Below the pieces are notes generated by a model. It was not told the DNA's origin. It was given only the letters and a program-made list of their open reading frames with translations, and ran no database searches. From contig JALHLM010000323.1 in the NCBI GenBank assembly GCA_022844585.1, positions 1-7,109 of the forward strand: a DNA stretch of 7,109 bases. Reading direction: 5' to 3'. The position numbers and the translations under genes were made by a program. Origin of the DNA: Pirellulales bacterium (GTDB lineage Bacteria > Planctomycetota > Planctomycetia > Pirellulales > JALHLM01). Shown here one piece after another: positions 1-6,654 of the stretch (position 1 is the first letter of the stretch; every line of letters begins with the position of its first letter).

Positions 1-2
1 AC

Positions 3-1973
3 GTTCTCATCAATTCCAGCGTTTACCGGGAACACGGAAAGATCGCCCACACGCGTTGCTTCACCTTGGACGTGACCGAACGATCCCGAGCACGCGAGGT
101 GGAATCGCTGCTGGCCGAAGTCGTGAAGTCGTCGAGCGACGCGGTGATCACTAAGACCCTGGACGGCGTCGTCACTTCCTGGAACGCGGCGGCCGAACGG
201 ATTTTCGGCTACACCGCGGACGAGGCGGTCGGCCATTCGATCACGATGATCATTCCGCCCGAATTGCAACATGAGGAGGCCCTGTTCCAGGAGCGACTGC
301 GTCGCCGCGAACGAATTGAGCATTTCGAAACTCGGCGAATTGCAAAAGGAGGACGTGCGCTCAACGTCTCCTTGACCATCTCACCGGTGTGCGACGCGGG
401 GGGCAAAGTGATCGGGGCGTCAAAGGTGGCGCGAGATATTACCGATCGCAAAAAATTCGAAGCGGCGCTCAAGGATAGTGAGGAGCGATTCCGCACCTTG
501 GCGGACAATATCCCGCAGTTCGCCTGGATGGCCGACGCGAAGGGTTCGCTCGTTTGGTACAACCAGCGCTGGTTCGACTACACCGGCACGACACTCGAAG
601 AGATGCAAGGTTGGGGCTGGACCGCGGTGCATCACCCTGATCACGTGGAGCGTGTCGTGGCGAAGGTATCCCATTGCTGGGAAACCGGCGAAGTTTGGGA
701 AGACTTGTTCCCCCTGCGCGGCGCCGGCGGCCAATATCGCTGGTACCTCTCCTACGCGATTCCGATTCGCGACGAGCAGGGCCATGTCCTGCGTTGGTTC
801 GGCACCAACACGGACGTGACCGATTTGCGCGAGGCGCAAGAGGCGCTCCGCCAGGCGGACGTCCGAAAGGACGAGTTCCTCGCCACGCTGGCCCATGAGT
901 TGCGCAATCCCCTAGCTCCGGTGCGCAGTTCGTTGGAGATCATGAAGCGGGCCGGCGGGAACACGGATCTCATCGAACAAGCCCGGCTGACGATCGATCG
1001 ACAGATGTCGCACTTCGAGCGGTTGGTCGACGACCTATTGGACGTCTCGCGGATCACGCGCGACAAGTTGGAATTGCGCGTGGCCCGCGTGGAGCTGGCC
1101 TCCGTCGTCCATCAGGCAGTGGAGTCTTGCCGGCCGTTGATCGAACATCAGGGACACGACTTCGAAATCGCGCTGCCGGATCAGGCGATCTACGTCGACG
1201 TCGACGCGGTGCGCCTCGCGCAGGTGCTCAGCAATCTGCTCAACAATGCCTGCAAGTACACGGATCGCGGCGGGCGGATCCGGCTATCGGCCGCTCAGGA
1301 CGGTGGCGATGTCGTGATTTCGGTGAAGGACAACGGACAAGGCATCGCCGCGGAATTGCTGCCGACCGTGTTCGAGATGTTCACGCAGTTGGTCCGTCCG
1401 ATCGAGCCCTCGCACGGCGGCCTGGGGATTGGTTTAACCCTCGTGCGCCGGTTGGTCGAGATGCATGGCGGCACGGTCGAAGCATTCAGCGATGGTCCCG
1501 GCAAAGGGAGCGAGTTCCGCGTACGCCTGCCGCTGGCCGCGGACGTCGAGACGTCGCCGGCTGCGCCACCTTCAAAAGTCACATCCGGACACGAGGCTCC
1601 GTTACCGACGAAGCGAATTCTCGTCGTCGATGACAATCGCGATGCCGCGCATACTTTGGCGATGTTATTAAAACTCTCAGGCCACGAAACGCGGATGGCG
1701 TTCGACGGGCTCGCGGCGATCGAGGTCGCCAAAGAGTTTCGGCCGGAACTGGCCTTTGTGGATATCGGACTGCCCAAGCTCAGCGGCCATGAAGTGGCAC
1801 GGAGAATTCGCGACGCTGAATGGGGCGCGTCGATGTGCCTGGTCGCGCTCACCGGTTGGGGGCAGGAGGAAGACCGCCGCAAATCAAGCGAAGCGGGCTT
1901 CGACCACCACCTGGTCAAACCGGTGCATCACGACGATTTGGTCAAACTATTGACGTCGCTCAATTCGCACTGA
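3..1973 (+). CDS. Hybrid sensor histidine kinase (PAS-PAS-HisKA-HATPase-REC), 5'-truncated by window edge
   Basis: Sensor kinase that autophosphorylates on a histidine and passes the phosphate to its own receiver domain. Residues are numbered from the TTG at 66. Before it, 21 codons are open to the window edge and end in CFTLDVTER, the typical last strand of a PAS domain. The TTG is therefore internal and the true start lies upstream. PAS domains lie at about 15-128 and 138-253, the second ending GTNTDVTD. The HisKA helices follow, with phospho-acceptor H277 in LAHELRNPLAP. The ATPase domain has the N box (N390-Y398, LLNNACKYT), G1 (DNGQGI, 422-427), F box (FEMF, 436-439) and G2 (GGLGIGL, 451-457). 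The receiver (about 517-632) has D522/D523, phospho-acceptor D566, T596 and K618, so all catalytic residues are present. No membrane segment or DNA-binding output domain is seen in this part, so it is probably cytosolic and signals to a separate partner. Its ligand is unknown. No partner gene is adjacent. Confidence 0.95.
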   Translation, partial: VLINSSVYREHGKIAHTRCFTLDVTERSRAREVESLLAEVVKSSSDAVITKTLDGVVTSWNAAAERIFGYTADEAVGHSITMIIPPELQHEEALFQERLRRRERIEHFETRRIAKGGRALNVSLTISPVCDAGGKVIGASKVARDITDRKKFEAALKDSEERFRTLADNIPQFAWMADAKGSLVWYNQRWFDYTGTTLEEMQGWGWTAVHHPDHVERVVAKVSHCWETGEVWEDLFPLRGAGGQYRWYLSYAIPIRDEQGHVLRWFGTNTDVTDLREAQEALRQADVRKDEFLATLAHELRNPLAPVRSSLEIMKRAGGNTDLIEQARLTIDRQMSHFERLVDDLLDVSRITRDKLELRVARVELASVVHQAVESCRPLIEHQGHDFEIALPDQAIYVDVDAVRLAQVLSNLLNNACKYTDRGGRIRLSAAQDGGDVVISVKDNGQGIAAELLPTVFEMFTQLVRPIEPSHGGLGIGLTLVRRLVEMHGGTVEAFSDGPGKGSEFRVRLPLAADVETSPAAPPSKVTSGHEAPLPTKRILVVDDNRDAAHTLAMLLKLSGHETRMAFDGLAAIEVAKEFRPELAFVDIGLPKLSGHEVARRIRDAEWGASMCLVALTGWGQEEDRRKSSEAGFDHHLVKPVHHDDLVKLLTSLNSH

Positions 1974-2346
1974 TTGAGCTCAAGGAAGGACTGATACCGG
2001 CGTCCCTGTCGGCTTGTCTCAACATTGTGCGGGAATGTTGTATGGGCTTAGTCTTGCGCACTCGGCGTGTCTTGCATATCGGGCGCAAATCCTCGAATGT
2101 TGGTTTTGAGTCAAACGAGCTGCTAAACCGGAATTGCTCGCATGGCTGGCTACAATTATGGGCGAGAAATACGTGCGGATAATGTGGTGATATTTGCGCA
2201 AGCTTCGGGTTGGAAAGTACGGTGATCATCGACGACTGCGGATGCGTCAGAAGCACGACCGAACACGCCGCCGCGCAGCGCGCGTCTGGCGCCATTCGCG
2301 TTTGCGATCGCGGCATCTTCTGTTTCAATCTGCGGTCGAAACAACC

Positions 2347-2365
2347 GGTCCGCGGGGCCCTTTTT
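2347..2365 (+). terminator. Short terminator-like hairpin followed by five T
   Basis: GGTCC (2347-2351), loop GCG, GGGCC (2355-2359) form a 5-bp stem with one U-G pair. One C and then TTTTT (2361-2365) follow. This has the form of a short Rho-independent terminator, but the stem is minimal and no gene ends just upstream; the only candidate is the weak remnant frame, which reads through it. Confidence 0.25.
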
Positions 2366-2384
2366 CGCGCATCGCTCGCGCGAA
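2364..2384. repeat. Perfect 7-bp inverted repeat
   Basis: TTCGCGC (2364-2370) and GCGCGAA (2378-2384) are exact reverse complements around a 7-base loop (ATCGCTC). It overlaps the T run of the preceding hairpin. It could be a second RNA hairpin or an operator-like dyad; nothing nearby decides between these. Confidence 0.45.
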
Positions 2385-2759
2385 TTGAACTCGCTGGTTG
2401 AGCATGATCGCGATCGGACAGGCCAAGCTGGACGACATCCTGCCGGTCATGGCGGAACGCCACCGCTAAATCGAGGACGACAATACCTGCGTATCCAGCC
2501 GCCGACCATGCTGCGCGCTGAACTGCCGGTACGCGCCTCCTAATCCTCCGACCTGCACCCAACTCTCCAATCCCACACGCCAACACCGCACCACTCTCGA
2601 CGTAGCCGCCAAAATCCCGGACAGTAGTGGGACGATCCAGCCGGGACGAATCGGATCTGACCGTCGGATTCACTCCAACCCTAGTGAACCCACCCCCGCA
2701 CCCGGTGTCCCACTGTCGGAACCGAGATCACGTCACGGAATCAGACACCAGCAATCCCC

Positions 2760-4097
2760 ATGCAAACCCCCTCCGCCACCGAGCCCGCCATACATTCCGC
2801 CAGCAGCGAAAAGCTCATTTTGCTGATCCTCGCGGCCGTGCAATTCACGACGATCGTCGATTTCATGATCGTGATGCCGCTCGGCCCGCAGCTCATGCGG
2901 ACGCTCAACATCAATCCCGCCCAGTTTGGCGTGATCGTCTCCTCGTACACTTTCGCCGCCGGCGCCGCCGGACTGGTCGCTTCGTCGATCATCGATCGCT
3001 TCGCCCGCCGTACGACGTTCATGGTCCTCTACGCCGGGTTCCTACTCGGCACGCTGCTTTGCGCGTTCGCACCGACCTATGAAACCCTGGTCGCGGCCCG
3101 CGTCCTCACCGGCGCGTTTGGCGGCATCCTCGGCGGCATGGCGATGGCCATCATCGGCGACGTCTTCCCCGAAAACCGCCGCGGCCGCGCCACCGGCTCG
3201 CTCATGACCGGCTTCTCGCTCGCCTCCGTCGCCGGCGTGCCCTTCGGCCTGTTCCTCGGCACGAATTACGGCTGGCACATCCCGTTCGTCGCGCTCGTCA
3301 TCGGCGGCCTGCCCGCGTTGCTGCTCACGCCTTTCGCGCTCCCCGCGCTCAACGCCCACGTCGGCAAGCAACACGCCCATCCCCTCAGTTCGCTCGTCGA
3401 CACCTTCACGCAATCGAATCATCTGCGCGCGTTCGCGCTGATCATCGCGCTGATGCTCAGCAGCTTCACCGTCTTTCCGTACCTCAGCGAGTATCTCGTC
3501 AAGAACGTCGGCCTCACCGAACAAGAACTCCCCCTGATCTACATCGCCGGCGGCGCCCTTACGCTGCTGGCCGCGCCCGTCATCGGCCGCCTCGCCGATC
3601 ATTTCGGCAAACTGCTGACGTTCCGCGTCATCGCCCCGGGCTCGGCGATCTTGCTTCTGATCATGACGCACCTGCCAACCACTGCGACTCCCATCGTCGT
3701 GGCGATCTTCGGCGCCCTCATGGTCTGCAACGCCGGGCGGATGATCCCCGCCATGGCCATGATCACCAGCAGCGTCGCCTCGCATCGCCGCGGCGCCTTC
3801 CTGAGCGCGAACTCATCGGTGCAGCACATCGCCGCCGGATTCGGCGCGAGCATCGGCGGCGCGATGATCACCCAAAGCCCCACGGGCAAACTCGGCCACT
3901 TCGGCGCCGTCGGCTGGATCGCCGCCTCCGCCACGCTCCTCAGCCTCTGGCTTGCCGGCCGCGTCCGCATCACTGACGACCCGCAAGTTTCCGCCGAATC
4001 AATCAGCCTCCCCGCCGCGGCCGAAGCCACGACCGACGCGGGCGAACCGCTGGCCGACTGCCCCGAACTGACGGCGCCGAGCCGCGTCACGACGTAG
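2760..4097 (+). CDS. MFS transporter, DHA1-type (drug:H+ antiporter family), 12 membrane helices
   Basis: Predicted inner-membrane secondary transporter of the major facilitator superfamily; substrate unknown, probably proton-coupled efflux. At 445 aa its length is normal for the family. Twelve hydrophobic segments can be read at about 18-40, 54-76, 85-104, 108-131, 147-166, 171-194, 223-244, 256-277, 285-303, 310-335, 350-370 and 380-400, with a polar Ala/Thr/Glu-rich tail after 402. Diagnostic features are D34 in helix 1 (VDFMIVMPLGP), a motif-A loop between helices 2 and 3 (SSIIDRFARR, 75-84), its second-half copy GRLADHFGK (276-284), and the helix-5 sequence GVPFGLFLG (159-167). The motif-A loop lacks the usual leading Gly, as in a bacterial subgroup I recall with DRF.R. 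ATG 2760 is preferred because helix 1 begins about 18 residues later. No good Shine-Dalgarno lies before it (GGAA at 2737-2740 is too far). The gene stands alone, with no adjacent regulator. Confidence 0.93.
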   Translation: MQTPSATEPAIHSASSEKLILLILAAVQFTTIVDFMIVMPLGPQLMRTLNINPAQFGVIVSSYTFAAGAAGLVASSIIDRFARRTTFMVLYAGFLLGTLLCAFAPTYETLVAARVLTGAFGGILGGMAMAIIGDVFPENRRGRATGSLMTGFSLASVAGVPFGLFLGTNYGWHIPFVALVIGGLPALLLTPFALPALNAHVGKQHAHPLSSLVDTFTQSNHLRAFALIIALMLSSFTVFPYLSEYLVKNVGLTEQELPLIYIAGGALTLLAAPVIGRLADHFGKLLTFRVIAPGSAILLLIMTHLPTTATPIVVAIFGALMVCNAGRMIPAMAMITSSVASHRRGAFLSANSSVQHIAAGFGASIGGAMITQSPTGKLGHFGAVGWIAASATLLSLWLAGRVRITDDPQVSAESISLPAAAEATTDAGEPLADCPELTAPSRVTT

Positions 4098-4110
4098 CGA
4101 GCAACTGTCT

Positions 4111-4133
4111 GAGTAGGTCATGCATACCTGCTC
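4111..4133 (+). terminator. Hairpin just downstream of the MFS gene
   Basis: GAGTAGGT (4111-4118) pairs with ACCTGCTC (4126-4133) over 8 positions with one U-G pair, around a 7-base loop CATGCAT. It begins 14 bases after the MFS stop codon, where a transcript end is expected. No T run follows, so it is not a classical intrinsic terminator; it could instead stabilise the 3' end. Confidence 0.4.
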
Positions 4134-4403
4134 CTGACAACCAAGCGCAAGCCATCAAAGGACTAACCACTTCCACGGCGAGCGCCGTCTCGGGATGGCA
4201 TGACACGCCGTGCGCCAATCGCTGCGTCGTAAATCTTTCGCGGCACTCGCCTCGGTAACTCGACATGGAATTTTCACGGCAGCCAGCAACGGCGATTGAA
4301 AGCCGTCGTTAGCTTTCGCGGTTGGCCGTGGACCACGATACAGTACGTCTGCGTTGGCGAGCCTGTCCGTTCCTTCGATTACTCAAGAGCGGAGAACAAA
4401 TAG
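4134..4403. other. Intergenic region upstream of the small hypothetical gene
   Basis: No gene is seen here. It contains several small dyads built on the same pentamer pair: ACGGCG-AG-CGCCGT at 4175-4188, and ACGGC (4289-4293) with GCCGT (4302-4306). The octamer TTTCGCGG occurs at 4236-4243 and 4314-4321 and again in the repeat at 4836-4843. I could not place a convincing -35/-10 pair for the downstream gene. Confidence 0.5.
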
Positions 4404-4652
4404 ATGGACGAGCGAATCGACGTTTACATTGCGAGCGATCCTGATCATGAGTACTGTTTTGCTGAGATCGAAGTCGACGGCAAGTTCTTGGCGTCGCTCA
4501 GCCAAGAAGAGAGCGTCGACAAGCTCGTCATTGAATTGCCTGGGCTGGGGCTGGTGGAAGACTTGGTGATTCGGTCCGTTCCTCTCGAAATCTTTCAGCG
4601 AGGAATCGAACTTGCGGTTGCGGCTCTCAAGAACAGGCGGCCCTGGGTCTAG
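4404..4652 (+). CDS. Small conserved-looking hypothetical protein, 82 aa
   Basis: Function unknown. ATG 4404 is supported by a good ribosome binding site, GGAG at 4391-4394, nine bases upstream. The protein is acidic and soluble, with no signal peptide or membrane segment. It reads as a compact alpha/beta fold: a first strand IDVYIAS (5-11), the loop DPDHEYCFAEI (12-22), a strand-turn with VDGKFLASLSQEE (24-36), then LVIELPG (41-47), and an amphipathic C-terminal helix (about 60-77). The combination DHE-x-CFAEI plus DGKF matches, from memory, a family of short uncharacterised bacterial proteins of about 70-90 aa; I cannot name it. A short acidic protein of this kind could be an accessory or immunity-type protein, but nothing in the sequence shows that. 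It stands alone between two long intergenic regions. Confidence 0.8.
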   Translation: MDERIDVYIASDPDHEYCFAEIEVDGKFLASLSQEESVDKLVIELPGLGLVEDLVIRSVPLEIFQRGIELAVAALKNRRPWV

Positions 4653-4704
4653 TTCGGTAGGAGCGATACGATGATCGAATCGCAGGCGATCGAATGGCGG
4701 CATC

Positions 4705-4747
4705 GGTAAGTTGCCCCGCCACAACCACAGAACGCCGGCAACCTGCC
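4705..4747. repeat. Imperfect 11-bp inverted repeat after the 82-aa gene
   Basis: GGTAAGTTGCC (4705-4715) and GGCAACCTGCC (4737-4747) pair over 11 positions with one mismatch and one U-G pair, around a 21-base loop. It starts about 50 bases after the stop of the small gene and lacks a T run. It may act at the 3' end of that transcript, but the long loop makes this uncertain. Confidence 0.35.
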
Positions 4748-4815
4748 AACGACAACTTCTAAGTCACTCCAGCATCAATTCCCCACCCCACATCCATCTA
4801 AAACACCATTCCCCT

Positions 4816-4884
4816 TTTCGCGCCCGTTTCGCGCCTTTCGCGGTTCCAACTCCTCCCCTCTCCGAGCTCTCCGTGCCTCCGTGG
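4816..4884. repeat. Two-block short-period repeat (TTTCGCG x3, then CTCCG x3)
   Basis: The first block has TTTCGCG at 4816-4822, 4827-4833 and 4836-4842 (steps of 11 and 9 bases). After a short spacer, the second block has CTCCG at 4860-4864, 4869-4873 and 4877-4881 (steps of 9 and 8), ending CCGTGGTGAA. On the minus strand this reads as three CGGAG units followed by three CGCGAAA units. From memory, intergenic sequences of this style (ACCACGGAG..ACGGAG / CGCGAAA) recur in many unrelated environmental bacterial genomes; I cannot verify that here. It has no coding character. Confidence 0.6.
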
Positions 4885-4912
4885 TGAACCCCCAATTCCC
4901 GCATCGCACACC

Positions 4913-4940
4913 TCGAAAAAATCGTCTCAGCGACTATCCT
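4913..4940 (+). promoter_or_regulatory. Possible promoter for the exported protein gene
   Basis: TCGAAA (4913-4918) and TATCCT (4935-4940) each match the housekeeping sigma consensus at four of six positions with a 16-base spacer. They lie about 65 bases before the ATG at 5005, in an otherwise C/T-rich region, and the -35 box sits in a run of six A. The match is modest. Confidence 0.3.
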
Positions 4941-5004
4941 AAAACGACTGCCTCCTCATCCCCTCCGCCTGAAACCAAACCCGCCCGCCGGGAGCCCTAC
5001 CTGC

Positions 5005-6645
5005 ATGTTCTCTCTCCGCTCGTTTGTCATCCAATGCCTCTGGTTCGCTTGCCTCGTCACCTCTGCCGCTGCCCAGCAACTCACGCGCGAAGTCACCTTC
5101 GAACTCACCTACCAGAACCGCGATCTGGTCTGGCTCGGCGATCCCGCTTCTCCCACGGCCTTGGTTTATCCAAGGCCGGGCGCGCTCCCGATTGCCACCG
5201 ATGTCCAAGTCACGACGCGCAGCGAGAGACACGAGTCGCCGGTTCGCCAATACCACCGCGATGCCCGCATTGTCCTCGATAACGGCGTACGCCAGGTGCG
5301 CGCCTTCACGTCCCAGCGCGAGCAACTCATCGGCGCGATTGACGACCAAGGCCATTTCGTGCCGAACGCGTTCTACAAAAATAATCGCGATCTCCTTCCC
5401 GACTGGCCGGATGACGTCTCGGCACTCCGTTACGACGCCAACGAGAACGCCCTCTACCGCGAAGTCGCCGTCACGGGGCCGGTGATTACGGAGTCGCTCG
5501 ACTTCTTGCCGCTGCAATTGACGCATGCCACCGGCAACACAGTCACCGGCAAGTTCTCGATCAACCACCAGTCCTCTCTCGAAGTCAACGGCAAGTCGCC
5601 GGCTACAGTCGCACTGGTCCTTCAGAACGAAAACAACGCCATCGCGCTCGCTCACGCAAACCTCCCAGGCACATTTCAGCGCGCAGACGTTCGACTAGGA
5701 TCGTTCGACAATCAAGCCGGCACGTACTTCACGGAAAACAACTACCGAGCAAGCGCGAATAGCCAGGGCGGCGCAGCGCCTAGCGTTACCTTCACGTTCC
5801 CCGGCGAATTCACGTCGTCGGTCAAGAGCGACGGCGAAGCCCTGGCCGTTGACGCGCCCGTTGCCCTCGCGGTTTCACCAAAAAATGCGCCGACCGAGAT
5901 CAAGATCGACGGCAACTTCGACGATTGGCGAAACATTGTCGGCGTCGATGATCCGCGCGGCGATTTGGTGCCCTATCTGGAATACGTCCCCGACGTGGAT
6001 CTGCTGGAATTCAAAGTTGCGCACGACGAGCAGCACATCTATCTGTATGCCCGCGTCGCCGGGCAAGTCGGCCGCACGCATCCCGACGGCGGGCGCGGTT
6101 ACTTCTACGCCTACATGGACGTCGATCAAAACTCGGGCACCGGTTTTCTCCCCACGCGCGACGATGAATGCTATTTCGGCGTCGATATTGGCGACGATTG
6201 CGAGGTGCAGTTCGAGTTCGTCAACAACCGCTTTCGCAAAACCTTCTACGGCTTCTGCGGGCTCGGCGGCGACCAACACGTGCTGAACCAAGTCGTGACG
6301 CTCGGCAAGAGCCAATACGGGCGGCTCGACGCGAACGGCGTCGAGCGCGCGCACTACAAATCGGAGTACATCTACCGTAACGGCGTGCCCGAGATCACCG
6401 AAGACCTGAAACTCGGCACGAGCGACACCATTCACCTGGCCGTCTCGCCCGACGGCAGTGAAGTGGAGATTGCCTCGAAGTTCTCAGGCTTTCTCAAGGA
6501 CGCGAACGGGCGCCCGATCGTCGGACTCGGACAAACCATCGACCTCGCCACCGGCATGGAATGCGACAGCAAAGCCTATCCCGGCAAGTCCAAATGGGCC
6601 GCGGACAACACCGTCCCTATCCGCGGTTATCGACTGAGCCCTTGA
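5005..6645 (+). CDS. Exported protein of unknown function with CBM9/DOMON-like C-terminal half
   Basis: The 546-aa protein begins with a Sec signal peptide: MFSLRS, a hydrophobic core (about 7-19), and a probable cut after SAAA (A23) before QQ. ATG 5005 is supported by GGGAG at 4990-4994, ten bases upstream. Residues 24 to about 290 look beta-rich and soluble; I do not recognise the fold. From about 297 the sequence EIKIDGNFDDW (298-308) is the usual opening of the CBM9-like/DOMON beta-sandwich found in secreted carbohydrate- or haem-binding proteins. It is followed by strand pairs such as HIYLYARVAG (344-353) and YFYAYMDVDQ (366-375). The stretch DVDQNSGTG (372-380) has the D-x-D-x-N-x-G spacing of a calcium-binding loop. 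Four mature-protein cysteines (388, 399, 418, 520) could form disulfides. No catalytic motif, membrane anchor or sorting tail is seen. It is likely periplasmic or secreted; polysaccharide binding is inference. Confidence 0.85.
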   Translation: MFSLRSFVIQCLWFACLVTSAAAQQLTREVTFELTYQNRDLVWLGDPASPTALVYPRPGALPIATDVQVTTRSERHESPVRQYHRDARIVLDNGVRQVRAFTSQREQLIGAIDDQGHFVPNAFYKNNRDLLPDWPDDVSALRYDANENALYREVAVTGPVITESLDFLPLQLTHATGNTVTGKFSINHQSSLEVNGKSPATVALVLQNENNAIALAHANLPGTFQRADVRLGSFDNQAGTYFTENNYRASANSQGGAAPSVTFTFPGEFTSSVKSDGEALAVDAPVALAVSPKNAPTEIKIDGNFDDWRNIVGVDDPRGDLVPYLEYVPDVDLLEFKVAHDEQHIYLYARVAGQVGRTHPDGGRGYFYAYMDVDQNSGTGFLPTRDDECYFGVDIGDDCEVQFEFVNNRFRKTFYGFCGLGGDQHVLNQVVTLGKSQYGRLDANGVERAHYKSEYIYRNGVPEITEDLKLGTSDTIHLAVSPDGSEVEIASKFSGFLKDANGRPIVGLGQTIDLATGMECDSKAYPGKSKWAADNTVPIRGYRLSP

Positions 6646-6654
6646 CGCGGTCGT

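Larger units (their letters stand above)
2183..2401 (+). pseudogene. Possible remnant of a LuxR-type regulator (PAS-like middle part only)
   Basis: This frame is open between a TAA at 2180-2182 and a TGA at 2399-2401. It contains STVIIDDCGCVRSTTEHAAA, then a stretch with the spacing of CDRGIFCFN and ALFRASLARI. The pattern (hydrophobic strand ending in D, short turn, later AA, then a 'G-L-N' strand and an 'Ala-rich helix') resembles, from memory, the PAS-like region before the helix-turn-helix in some LuxR-family regulators. No helix-turn-helix follows, there is no good start codon with a ribosome binding site (a TTG at 2210 is the earliest possible), and four cysteines in so short a frame are unusual. 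It may equally be a chance frame, so this is a weak call. Confidence 0.15.
1974..2759. other. Long intergenic stretch without a convincing gene, possibly decayed coding DNA
   Basis: About 790 bases separate the kinase from the transporter. Open frames occur on both strands, but none has a recognisable family, ribosome binding site and sensible composition together; the longest, on the minus strand (1960-2673), is rich in Arg, Ser and Cys as expected of chance frames. A perfect 10-base palindrome TTGAGCTCAA lies right after the kinase stop (1974-1983), and a small dyad TTTGA-G-TCAAA at 2105-2115. Two hairpins at 2347-2384 are listed separately. The best candidate for old coding DNA is the plus frame from 2183 to 2401. 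I see no clear promoter for the transporter here. Confidence 0.6.
4653..5004. other. G-poor intergenic region with repeats
   Basis: These 352 bases hold no supported gene. From about 4748 to 5000 the plus strand is strongly rich in C, T and A and poor in G, unlike the flanking genes. An 8-base direct repeat GATCGAAT occurs at 4673-4680 and 4688-4695. The inverted repeat, the two-block repeat and a possible promoter within it are listed separately. Confidence 0.6.

Noticed and set aside
1295..1918. 207-aa minus-strand frame antisense to the kinase
   Set aside because: It covers the conserved ATPase and receiver domains of the plus-strand gene and has no motif of its own.
2151..2156. TACAAT as a -10 promoter box
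   Set aside because: A good hexamer, but no -35 box at proper spacing (TTGCTC at 2134-2139 is only 11 bases away), no extended -10, and no supported gene downstream.
2207..2242. GLESTV string resembling the C-terminal motif of Sua5/YciO-type proteins
   Set aside because: Only six residues match; the rest of the conserved motif and domain is absent, so this is probably coincidence.
1960..2673. 237-aa open frame on the minus strand over the intergenic region
   Set aside because: Arg/Ser/Cys-rich with no recognisable motif or ribosome binding site, and it overlaps the kinase 3' end; best explained by GC-rich chance openness.
3042..3785. 247-aa minus-strand frame antisense to the transporter
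   Set aside because: Composed almost entirely of Arg, Glu, Gly, Ala and Asp; it is the mirror of the transporter's codon pattern, which is clearly coding on the plus strand.
4673..4695. GATCGAAT direct repeat as a regulator site or iteron
   Set aside because: Only two copies, located just after a gene rather than before one, in sequence where GATCG is common; too little to call.
4881..5282. 133-aa plus-strand frame starting at GTG 4881
   Set aside because: It is Pro/Arg/His-rich, overlaps the repeat and then the exported-protein gene in another frame, and has no coding signature.
4939..5655. 238-aa minus-strand frame antisense to the exported protein
   Set aside because: It overlaps a gene with a signal peptide, ribosome binding site and domain signature on the plus strand; the antisense product resembles nothing and follows from codon bias.
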